This document shows, in pieces, positions 8,880 to 16,399 of a stretch of 64,000 nucleotides of DNA; positions within the stretch are counted from its first letter, which is position 1; the number at the start of each line of letters is the position of its first letter. Below the pieces are notes generated by a model. It ran no database searches. It was not told where the DNA came from and was given only the letters and a program-made list of their open reading frames with translations. Made by a program: the position numbers and the translations under genes. The stretch comes from Sulfidibacter corallicola (GTDB taxonomy: Bacteria; Acidobacteriota; Holophagae; Acanthopleuribacterales; Acanthopleuribacteraceae): assembly GCF_017498545.1 (NCBI RefSeq), contig NZ_CP071793.1, positions 992,001-1,056,000 on the forward strand, in the 5' to 3' direction.

Positions 8880-9020
8880 AGATAGTCTGCGGTTTTCAAC
8901 GGTGTGGAAAGGGTGAGATGAGCAAAATCCTACAGACGAGCTACCCACCAGGGCGCTCAGGTTGGTCGAAGGCTTCATCTCACCCGGCGACTCTGGTCGG
9001 CCGGCCGGAGTCGCCTAACC
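8880..9020 (-). ncRNA. Candidate bridge RNA region of the IS110-family element
   Basis: This lies in the long non-coding end upstream of the transposase, where IS110-group elements encode their bridge RNA. Two strong stems are visible: GGGTGAGATGA (8911-8921) with TCATCTCACCC (8975-8985), enclosing a ~53-base loop region, and GGCGACTC (8986-8993) with GAGTCGCC (9008-9015). Adjacent stems with large internal loops fit the target-binding and donor-binding loop layout. Exact ends and guide bases are not resolved. Confidence 0.5.
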
Positions 9021-9145
9021 GTCTACCTAAAAAGTTTTCCACAAGATTCACAGTTTCCACAAAAAGAAAAAAAGAAGCAAAAAAAGAAAAAGGCTACGGC
9101 TGTGACGAACTGAATATTAACCATAGAGCTTGAACTCTATGGTAC

Positions 9146-9310
9146 AGGTTGGCCCGCTGGGTCGACGCCTCGGAGCAACCCAAGTAACAACAAGCAGTTA
9201 CGCCAAAGAGCCAAGCACCAACCCCCGCAGGGGAGACCCCACCGAATTCGAGAAGCCCAGAGTTCCCGCATCGTGAGAGGGACCTAACGCCTGTAGGCTG
9301 ATCCGGGCCG
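9146..9310 (-). repeat. Distal part of the left family A array
   Basis: This is the continuation of the unit interrupted by the insertion sequence. The spacing from AGGTTGGCCC (9146) to CGCATCGTGAG (9267) is 121 bases, identical to the preceding complete unit (7529 to 7650). It ends in a diverged hairpin around 9300-9335. Confidence 0.85.
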
Positions 9311-9329
9311 CGGAAGCCGCTTGTTCAAC

Positions 9330-10235
9330 CAATCGTGAAACTTGGACGAGCTGCCGCCCCTTGTTCGAAACCGCTACAACTTTTCGGCTGGCAGGACGGC
9401 GCTCTCGGCAGGTTTGAGACTGCCTGACCGAATAGCTTCGAAAGTCGGCCCAGCGGGTTTGGCGTCCCTGACCAACTTACTGGGCTTGGCGTCCCTTTCA
9501 AGATGCGGGAACTTCCTACCGGTTTGTTTTGATGGAGAAGGTACACCGAACATCTTCGCTTCGCTCTTTTTTTATCTTTAAAATGGTTGCTTGGGTGGCT
9601 TCGAATGGTGGAGCAAGCTGGCCTGGGCGGCCCCCTCACCTACAGGCCTGACATCCCTCTCATGATGCGGGGATTATGGGCCCTGCGACTTCGTTGGGGC
9701 GTGACGAGGGAAGTTATCGGCTTCGCTCTTTGGCGTAACCCTCTTCTGTTTGTTGAGTTACTTCGACGCGTCGGCCCAGCGGGCCAACCTACAGGTCTGA
9801 CGCCCCTCTCACGATGCGGGGATGATGGGCCCTGCGACTTCGTTGGGGCGTGACGAGGGAAGTTATCGGCTTCGCTCTTTGGCGTAACCCACTTCTGTTT
9901 GCTGAGTTACTTCGACGCGTCGGCCCAGCGGGCCAACCTACAGGCCTTACGCCCCTCTCACGATGCGGGAACTTTGGACTTTGCGGCTTTGGATTGGGGT
10001 CGTGGGGGAAATGATCGGCTTCGCTCTTTGGCGTAACCCACTTCTGTTTGTTGAGTTACTTCGACGCGTCGGCCCAGCGGGCCAACCTACAGGTCTGACG
10101 CCCCTCTCACGATGCGGGAACTTTGGACTTTGCGGCTTTGGATTGGGGTCGTGGGGGAAATGATCGGCTTCGCTCTTTGGCGTAATTTATTGATTGTAGT
10201 TGCTTGGGTTGCTTCGAAAGTCGGCCCAGCGGGCT
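9330..10235 (+). repeat. 149-bp tandem repeat array, right arm (family A, opposite orientation)
   Basis: A variant unit at ~9440-9620, nearly identical to 537-660, is followed by four plus-strand units whose ATGATGCGGG/ACGATGCGGG landmark begins at 9662, 9811, 9960 and 10109 (period 149). Units carry GGCCCAGCGGGCC hairpins and CGCTCTTTGGCGTAAC. With the left arm this makes a large inverted repeat of arrays centred near 9.33 kb. No gene is present. Confidence 0.9.
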
Positions 10236-10366
10236 TACCGCCCCTGACCAACCAACCGGGCAGGACGACGCCCTCGGCTTGCGGGAACTGCGGTGGCGAG
10301 TCGCTTCGATTCGCTGGCCGAAACCAACGAACGGCGCCGCGAAGACGCCGCCCGTCGTCGTCGAGA

Positions 10367-11356
10367 TCACGCCGCCTCGCGGGACAGGACCATCCCGCTC
10401 CAGGCCAGGCCGGCGCCGACGATCACCATCACGATGCGATCGCCCTCCCGAAATCGATCCCAGTTCTGGCTGAAGACGCTGGGGGCGCCCGCTGCACCGC
10501 CATTGCCGTATTCGTCGACATTGAACAGGTGACGTTCGCCGTCGATGTTCATTCGCTTGCAAATGGAGCCCAACAGCCGCAGGTTACCCTGGTGGCCGAT
10601 GAAGTAGAACGCGTCGCCGGGTTGGTTGCAGCGCTGGTCCAGGTCGGAAATCATGCTGACCGACTTGCTGATCGCGAATTTCTGTACCGCCGCGCCGTCC
10701 TGAACGAAGTGCCCGCCGCGCGCGATTTTCACCTTGTCCCACCCTTTGGGGTCGGTCTTGAAATCGGAACAACAGAATCGCCAGGGCCCGGGCACCTGGC
10801 TCGAAATGACCACCGCGCTGGTGGCGTCACCCCACAACACCGCCGTTTTCCGATCGTTGTAGTCGACCGTGCGGGTGTTGTTCTCGGGGTTGACCACCAG
10901 GACGTACGGCGGCAACGCACTCGGTTCCATCTTGCTGAGAAAGTGAAGCTGGGTGCCGAAACTCGAACAGGCCGTGCCCATGTCGAAGGCCGGCGCCTCG
11001 ATGCCCAACTCGGCGGCGATCACGGAAGCCTCGGCCGGCGTGGAGAATTGCGGCGAACAACCGCCCGCCACGACCAGGCCGATGTCCTCGGGTCGAAGCC
11101 CGGCTCGCTCGATCGCCATTCGGGCCGCCATGGCCCCGGTCTTCGCATTGCTGTAGAGCGCGGCCTCCTCGGCTTCGCGCGGGTTGGCGTTTCGCGTGTG
11201 TCGAATGTAGTCGAGCGGCAGGACCGTGCGCCGTTTGCGGATCCCCACCCGCTGCAGCGTCCAGTTGGCGTCGGTCCCGATATCGAGGCTCTCCAGAAAA
11301 TCATTGTCGATCACATTTTCAGGGTGAAAATGCCCCGCCCCATGAAGAAACAACAT
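10367..11356 (-). CDS. 3-oxoacyl-ACP synthase III-like protein (KAS III family)
   Basis: A 329-residue thiolase-fold condensing enzyme of the FabH/KAS III family. The catalytic triad is visible: Cys in GTACSSF (~residue 114), His in FIGHQGN (~residue 240) and Asn in DEYGNGGAAG (~residue 275). KAS III enzymes condense an acyl-CoA with malonyl-ACP or transfer acyl groups in secondary metabolism. No acyl carrier protein or other fab gene is adjacent, so it may be a specialised homologue rather than the housekeeping FabH. The ATG at 11356 has AGAGGA nine bases upstream; a TTG six bases earlier is too close to that site. A 21-base palindrome lies just upstream (11369-11389). Confidence 0.88.
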   Translation of the reverse strand: MLFLHGAGHFHPENVIDNDFLESLDIGTDANWTLQRVGIRKRRTVLPLDYIRHTRNANPREAEEAALYSNAKTGAMAARMAIERAGLRPEDIGLVVAGGCSPQFSTPAEASVIAAELGIEAPAFDMGTACSSFGTQLHFLSKMEPSALPPYVLVVNPENNTRTVDYNDRKTAVLWGDATSAVVISSQVPGPWRFCCSDFKTDPKGWDKVKIARGGHFVQDGAAVQKFAISKSVSMISDLDQRCNQPGDAFYFIGHQGNLRLLGSICKRMNIDGERHLFNVDEYGNGGAAGAPSVFSQNWDRFREGDRIVMVIVGAGLAWSGMVLSREAA

Positions 11357-11368
11357 ATCCAAATCCTC

Positions 11369-11389
11369 TTAATACCTTGGCAGTATTAA
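11369..11389. promoter_or_regulatory. Palindromic operator-like site upstream of the KAS III gene
   Basis: TTAATAC (11369-11375) and GTATTAA (11383-11389) form a perfect inverted repeat around a 7-base centre, 13 bases upstream of the KAS III start codon. Size and symmetry fit a dimeric repressor site (for example TetR type). No regulator gene is next to it. Confidence 0.45.
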
Positions 11390-12200
11390 ACCAAAACAGT
11401 GAAAGCGTTCTTGCGGAACGACATACCGCAGAATCAAGTCAAACTCAGGAAACAGTCCAGGGGTCGATGCCGGCCTTCAGCCGCGTGCCCGGATCGAGTC
11501 GGGCGGCTACGGCGAACGCGGCAATCGGGTCTCTCCCGGGAAGCGGGCGACGGAGCCCATGGGAGAGCGTCATTGATGAATCCGGCCGGCGGTGCGCCGG
11601 CCAAGGTCGACGGATGGTTGACTCCGACGCGAAGTCGGCAGCAAAAGTCTTCGATCAGTTCCCCGTTCCGCCGAAAAACGCGGCGGAAGAGGATGCTGGA
11701 AGATCCTCCTCGAATGAAGCGTGCCGGCCATGAACGCCGAAGATGTCGGCCCCGTGAGTGCCGTACACGCGGGCCATCTTAGCACGTCCGGGAGACAAAA
11801 AGGTGAGCGCGGCCACGGAGGAGCCGACGATGCAAGCCCCTCGTTTTAATGAAGAACCATTCATTGTTCGAGCGGTGCCCGCATCTCGATTCGAACCAGC
11901 GGCTACCCCGGATCGGGGGCGAGAACGGCTCCTGTCGCCGGGCGAATTGGACCGGGCGCTTTGGTTGGTTGGTGAGCGCGCTCGATCGGTGTCGGGTGGA
12001 ATGGATTCAGAATTCCGACGCCAGGAAAGCGCGTATCCGCAGGGTCACCGGTGCCGAGGATACGTCGTTGTTGAAGCCGGATCGGTGATCCTGCATCTCG
12101 TGTTGCCGGGAGAAAGTTTCGATTTGGGTGCGCGGGATCAGTGCGGATCCGCCAGTCCTGTTCGATAATGGAGCGACGCGAATCACGCGAGCCGATGGGA
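11390..12200. other. Gene-free stretch between the KAS III and isoaspartyl dipeptidase genes
   Basis: About 800 bases with several short overlapping open frames but none with a convincing ribosome site or recognisable protein. I see no RNA gene, no family A or B repeat and no clear terminator. A GATTCGAACC box near 11888 looks like a tRNA T-loop but cannot be built into a tRNA. Confidence 0.5.
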
Positions 12201-12207
12201 GTTGTCA

Positions 12208-13323
12208 TTGTACCTTTTGAAAAACGCCAGAATCTTCGCGCCTCGCGACATCGGGGTTCAGGACCTGTTCCTTGCCGGAACGCAAATTTGCGCCATGGGT
12301 TCGCGCCTGGATATCGCCGGAAATCTGCCGGTGGAAGTCCTGGATTGCAGCGGCCGCACGGTCATCCCCGGGTTGATCGACGCCCACGTCCACTTCAACG
12401 GTGCCGGTGGCGAGGCGGGTCCCAGCTCGCGCACGGCGCCGCTCGACGTGGGCCAGTTCATCGAGGGCGGTGTGACGTCCGCGGTGGGTTGCCTGGGCAT
12501 GGACGGCTATTTCCGATCGGTGCGCGAGCTGTTGCTCAAAGCCAAGGGCTTGACCGAGCAGGGGCTTTCTTCGTGGATCTACACCGGCGCCTACCAGATC
12601 CCCACGCCGACCATCCTCGACTCGGTGGTGGAGGACATCGCCCTGTTCAGCGAAGTGGTGGGTGTCGGCGAACTGGCCATTTCCGATCATCGCTCCTCTT
12701 CGCCGACCACGCTCGAACTCGTCAAAATCACCAAACAGGCCCGCAACGGCGGCCTGCTGGGCGGAAAGAGCGGCATGGTCCATTTGCACATGGGCGACGA
12801 GCCCGATCCGTTTCGGCCGATCCACGAGGCGGTCGAGACCACTGAACTCACCTACAAGAATTTCTACCCCACCCACATCAACCGCAACAGCCACATCTTC
12901 AAGGATGCCGTGACCTATGGGAAACAGGGCTTCGTGGACCTGACGGCCTGTTCGTACCCATTTTTTCCGGAGGTGGAGGTCAAGCCCAGCCGTGCAATGC
13001 GCGAGCTTCTGGAGGGCGGCGTGCCTGCGGCGCACGTGACGATCTCGTCCGATGCCGGCGGTTCCCTGCCCCATTTCGACGAGCACGGTCACTGTACCGG
13101 TGTGGACGTGGGCCGACCCGACTCGATTCTGCGCGAAGTTCTCGATGCGGTCGAGGAAGGGGTCCCGATGGAGGTCGCGGTCCAAATGGCCACGGCCAAT
13201 CCGGCCGATATCCTCAAACTGCCCCGCAAGGGTCGCCTGGCGGTGGGCCACGACGCGGATCTGGTGTTGTTGCGTGGGCGGGAGATCGAAGGCCTTTGGA
13301 GCCGGGGTCGACGCCTCAAGTGA
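12208..13323 (+). CDS. iadA: Isoaspartyl dipeptidase (beta-aspartyl peptidase)
   Basis: A 371-residue metal-dependent amidohydrolase that hydrolyses beta-aspartyl dipeptides released from damaged proteins. Metal-site landmarks are DAHVHF (His-x-His, ~residue 60), HLHMG (~193), PTHINRN (~222) and ISSDAGG (catalytic Asp, ~281). In E. coli IadA the bridging ligand is a carboxylated Lys just before the AISDHRS motif; here that position reads GELAISDHRS, so a Glu takes its place, a variant I believe occurs in part of the family. I chose TTG at 12208, six bases after GGGAG; TTG at 12202 abuts that site. No ATG is available nearby. The gene stands alone. Confidence 0.92.
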   Translation: MYLLKNARIFAPRDIGVQDLFLAGTQICAMGSRLDIAGNLPVEVLDCSGRTVIPGLIDAHVHFNGAGGEAGPSSRTAPLDVGQFIEGGVTSAVGCLGMDGYFRSVRELLLKAKGLTEQGLSSWIYTGAYQIPTPTILDSVVEDIALFSEVVGVGELAISDHRSSSPTTLELVKITKQARNGGLLGGKSGMVHLHMGDEPDPFRPIHEAVETTELTYKNFYPTHINRNSHIFKDAVTYGKQGFVDLTACSYPFFPEVEVKPSRAMRELLEGGVPAAHVTISSDAGGSLPHFDEHGHCTGVDVGRPDSILREVLDAVEEGVPMEVAVQMATANPADILKLPRKGRLAVGHDADLVLLRGREIEGLWSRGRRLK

Positions 13324-13407
13324 CGTGCCCTTTCGCTGGGTGAGCACGCGTCCTTGGGGCTGGACCTGTCGGCGGCCGGCATCGGCAGGGTTTCGCCCGA
13401 TTTGGTG

Positions 13408-13512
13408 GGCTCCTGTGAGTCGGCGCACGCACGCAACAGGCGCGCCACGACGTCATTGTGGCCGCCGGCGACGGCGTAGGTGAGCGCCGTCCAGCCGCTG
13501 CACATCCCGCTC
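13408..13512 (-). pseudogene. Ankyrin-repeat gene remnant
   Basis: One minus-strand frame reads GWTALTYAVAGGHNDVVARL followed by LRACAD, a good single ankyrin repeat (TALxxAxxxGHxDVVxxLLxxxAD). Flanking sequence has no start, no further repeats and no continuation. It appears to be a degraded fragment between iadA and the DUF3179 gene. Confidence 0.55.
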
Positions 13513-13621
13513 TCACGTCGGTCCGGCCTCGGCGACCAGAAATAAGCGCCGCAGTGCCGTTGTTGTATCGTCAAAACCCGCTTCGACGTCACCAACCCAC
13601 TCAAAGCATAAGGAGCCCAGG

Positions 13622-14704
13622 ATGTCTCGACATGCCGCTTCTCGTTTGGCGCCCGCGATCTTGACCCTGCTTTTGTTCAGTTGCCTTCCCTTCAAGCCTT
13701 GGGGGGGACCCGGCGAGGTGCGCCACCGCGACCTGCCGAAGCTGAAGCGCTTGGCGGGGGATCCGGTGCGGCGGCTGGGCCGGCCCGACTCGATTCCCTC
13801 GCTCGACGATCCGCGCTTCGTTCCCGGCGCGGAGGCCGATTTCATGCAGGACCACGAAACGGTGCTCGGCGTGGTGCACCATGGCCAAGCCAAGGCCTAT
13901 TCGCTTTGGCACTTGGACCGTCACGAGATCGTCAACGACGTGGTGGGGGAGACCCCGGTCGCGGTCACCTGGTGACCCCTGGCGCACACGGGCGTCGTGT
14001 ACGTCCGCCCAACCATCGAGGACCAACCGGTCGAATTCGGCGTCTCTGGTAAACTGTGGCGCAATGCGCTGATCATGTACGATCGCGCCACGCTCTCGCT
14101 GTGGAGTCAGGTGACCGGGGGTGCCGTGGCCGGGCCCTTGACCGGCAACGACCTGGAAACCCTACCTGCGCAGCTCACCACCTGGTCGAACTGGCTGGCG
14201 CGCTATCCCGCCACCCTGGTCTTGGCGAAACCCAAGCAGGAGAAGGCGCCCTATTCGCTGTACTTCAAGAGTCGAGGCTGGGTAGGGCCGTTCGGCTCGA
14301 AGTATCGCGATAAGCGCCTGCCCAAAAAGGAGTTGATCTGCGGTCTGAGCACCACCGGCCGACCTTTTGCGGTGCCGCGGAGAACCTTGCGAAAGAAAAC
14401 CCTGATCCAGGTGATCGACGGAGCGAACCTGGTGATCCTGGTGTCCCCGCCCGGTGCCGATACGGCCCTGGCCTATGGGATCCCGACCGATGGTGAAGCG
14501 GGCGTGTCGGACTTTTCCTGGGACCGGGATGGAACCCAACATGTCCTGGTAGATGGGTCGACGGGCTCGCGCTGGTCCTGGCAGACCGGCACCTGCATTG
14601 CCGGGTCGAGGCGGGGCGAGGTTCTGGATGCGGTACCCGTTCGGCTCATGTACTGGAACGTGTGGGTTCACTACTATCCCGAGACCGAGGTGATTCGGGA
14701 GTGA
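13622..14704 (+). CDS. DUF3179-family lipoprotein, frame broken by TGA at the motif Cys
   Basis: The frame from 13622 gives a lipoprotein signal (LLLFSC), then a DUF3179 domain. At 13973-13975 a TGA falls exactly where the family's first motif cysteine is expected (usual form TYCPLC; here TW-stop-PLA), and the same frame then stays open for another 243 codons to 14704. Downstream family signatures are intact: FGVSGKLWRNALIMYDR, TLSLWSQ, LPAQLTTWSNW. No other stop is present. Options are a nonsense mutation (TGC to TGA), selenocysteine insertion, or sequencing error. The second motif Cys is Ala. A small hairpin (ACACG / CGTGT, loop GGCGT, 13986-14000) starts soon after the TGA. The family function is unknown. 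Confidence 0.75.
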
Positions 14705-14915
14705 CCGGTTCGAGACGTACCCGATGGTGGTTTCGTTCTCCATCCAAGCCTGGTTTCGGCCGATGGAACACCGGGGGAAGCGTCGCATGGCATGGAGACA
14801 CATGTGGGGTTGGGGTTACCACCGTCGCTCTCATCGATGAGTTGCGCTGTCCTTACAGCAAAGCAGCGCAGATTCACCGACCTTTGGGTTGGGGCATCGT
14901 GGATGCGTTGCTTGT

Positions 14916-15938
14916 TCAGGCTACGTCCCAAGCTTTGGTCATCTTGGATAACATTTCAGATAAAAAACTATGTTGGTGGCCCGACGGAAGTTTATCTGTC
15001 TTTTTCTCGAGCCTTTCGATCATTTGTTCCGGTGTGGCGCCGTTGGTACTCGTGATCTCGCCTTCGCTTTCATAGAATTCTTTTTTCACATGGGTCATAA
15101 GGTTGTCCAATATTGCATAGTCCTGGGATTTGAGAGGGGTTCCAGGAGGCGGTGGTTGGTAAGGTTGGTAACTTTTGGCTACCAGATGGAGGAAGGTATG
15201 GACTTCGTCCAGGCCGATGTTGTGTTTTAAGATGAGATTGGCAACGTCCGTTTTGTTATTCAAGGTGTCCGGGTTGCTGACCCGCGTGATGGGCGCCTTG
15301 TCGATTTTGGTGGCGGCCATTTCGATACTTGGTTTTGCTTGGCCGAAACGCACCGAGTTGCCGGCGAGTTTCCAGAGGGACCTGTTGGATTCGGCGTACT
15401 CTTCGTTAAAGGCGGCATGGTGTTCGGCCATGACCTCGTTTCCGAAGTAACTGACTTTGTCAATGTGAGATACATCCAAATCATCGCCGAAAAAAGCCTG
15501 TGGGTCCTGAATCAACTCCTGCCAACCCCGTTCTCCTTCAATCGCCTTGTAAAAGAGTGATCTCCCGGTTTTGTCACTCAAGTTGACACTGAGTACGTCA
15601 GCCGTCGAAAAGTTGACGGAGTCCTTTATCTCATGCTTCATCAGGGTCACCAGGTCTTCGAGGGTTTCCAACCGGGTATGGCCTTTCAATTCGGCCCGTC
15701 GCGCGGCCAAGAGTGACTTCGAAGCCGAGGACTCCGGACCCTTGCCCGCCTGGGTTGGAACTTTTCCTCGAGCACTTTGGGCGGTTGGTTTGGATTCGTT
15801 CCGTTTGGTGCTCAATTTCGCCGCCGTTTGAGACGTTTTTTGCCCTTGATCCGTGCCTTTGGTATGGCTTTTTTGATGGGCCTGTATGCTCTGAGCCGAA
15901 GTATTCACGTGTCTATTCGAGATATTGTTTTGCATCAT
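14916..15938 (-). CDS. Hypothetical protein with disordered N-terminus (possible secreted effector)
   Basis: A 340-residue protein I do not recognise. The first ~85 residues are rich in Ser, Thr, Gln, Lys and Asn and look disordered; the rest is mixed helix with no membrane segment, signal peptide or enzyme motif, and a PYQPPPPGTP linker near residue 273. The start at 15938 follows AAGGAG; a second ATG is the next codon. A disordered polar N-terminus without a signal peptide is common in type III secreted proteins, and two chaperone-like genes lie 7-8 kb away, so an effector or translocon role is possible but is inference only. GC content is lower than in the surrounding genes, suggesting acquisition. 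Confidence 0.65.
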   Translation of the reverse strand: MMQNNISNRHVNTSAQSIQAHQKSHTKGTDQGQKTSQTAAKLSTKRNESKPTAQSARGKVPTQAGKGPESSASKSLLAARRAELKGHTRLETLEDLVTLMKHEIKDSVNFSTADVLSVNLSDKTGRSLFYKAIEGERGWQELIQDPQAFFGDDLDVSHIDKVSYFGNEVMAEHHAAFNEEYAESNRSLWKLAGNSVRFGQAKPSIEMAATKIDKAPITRVSNPDTLNNKTDVANLILKHNIGLDEVHTFLHLVAKSYQPYQPPPPGTPLKSQDYAILDNLMTHVKKEFYESEGEITSTNGATPEQMIERLEKKTDKLPSGHQHSFLSEMLSKMTKAWDVA

Positions 15939-16001
15939 GTAGCTCCTTTTTTCTTGATAAGCGAATAAGAAGTAGCGGCGATGGAGAGTTGCCATACGCA
16001 T

Positions 16002-16399
16002 GAACCGGAAATGTTCGTCTGCGCCTTTGTGGCTCTTTATGTGATTAATATAAAGGTGCTTCTATGAGTAAACTGTTTAATATTTGTAATTGAGTGTGTG
16101 TGATTTTTTAGGTGATGCCTGCTTTCTGTTGACGGTAACTATGGATTATCGCTACAGAGGTCGCAACGAGTGCCGTGTTCGAGCGGTTCTCTTATGAAAT
16201 GTTATTATGTTTATGGCACATTGAGCACTTGGTGTTCCGGGGGTTCGGAAAGCACGTTGGCTCGCCACACGGAAGCACTGGAGGCCTCTCGGGCGAGCAT
16301 CGAGCCGAAAACCGACAGCGGAAGACGCGTCACACCCCGGCCGATTCGGAGGGTTTCGTTCAATGAACCTCTGGTTTCGGGCAGGGATCAGAAAAGAGC
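16002..16399. other. Gene-free AT-rich to mixed stretch
   Basis: The upstream region of the gene ending at 14916 (16002-16150) is AT-rich and could hold its promoter. The rest, up to the end of the histidine kinase gene, has no convincing frame, repeat or RNA. Confidence 0.45.

Larger units (their letters stand above)
7681..9148 (-). mobile_element. IS110-family insertion sequence inside a family A repeat
   Basis: Bounds come from the interrupted 149-bp repeat. The left repeat stops after CCTGTAGG (7680), and the repeat resumes with AGGTTGGCCC at 9146. The distance between the flanking landmarks (7650 and 9267) is 149 + 1468, so 1468 bp were inserted, with AGG present at both junctions; the edges could be shifted by up to 3 bases. 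The element has one transposase gene, a ~50-bp end after it and a ~350-bp non-coding end before it, which is the IS110-group layout. I see no terminal inverted repeats, as expected. CCATAGAG / CTCTATGG forms a hairpin at 9121-9142, near the right end. Confidence 0.85.

Noticed and set aside
9587-10163. Open frames with repeated ALWRNPLLFVELLRRVGPAG peptides
   Set aside because: These come from the right arm of the same 149-bp array.
11870-11965. tRNA gene on the minus strand suggested by a GGTTCGAATC T-loop
   Set aside because: The T-stem does not pair and no acceptor, D or anticodon stems can be built around it.
11399-12168. Small plus-strand genes between the KAS III gene and iadA
   Set aside because: Several frames overlap each other, none has a convincing ribosome site, and the peptides are compositionally random.
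12205-13428. 407-residue minus-strand frame opposite iadA
   Set aside because: Low-complexity antisense translation; the plus strand encodes a complete amidohydrolase.
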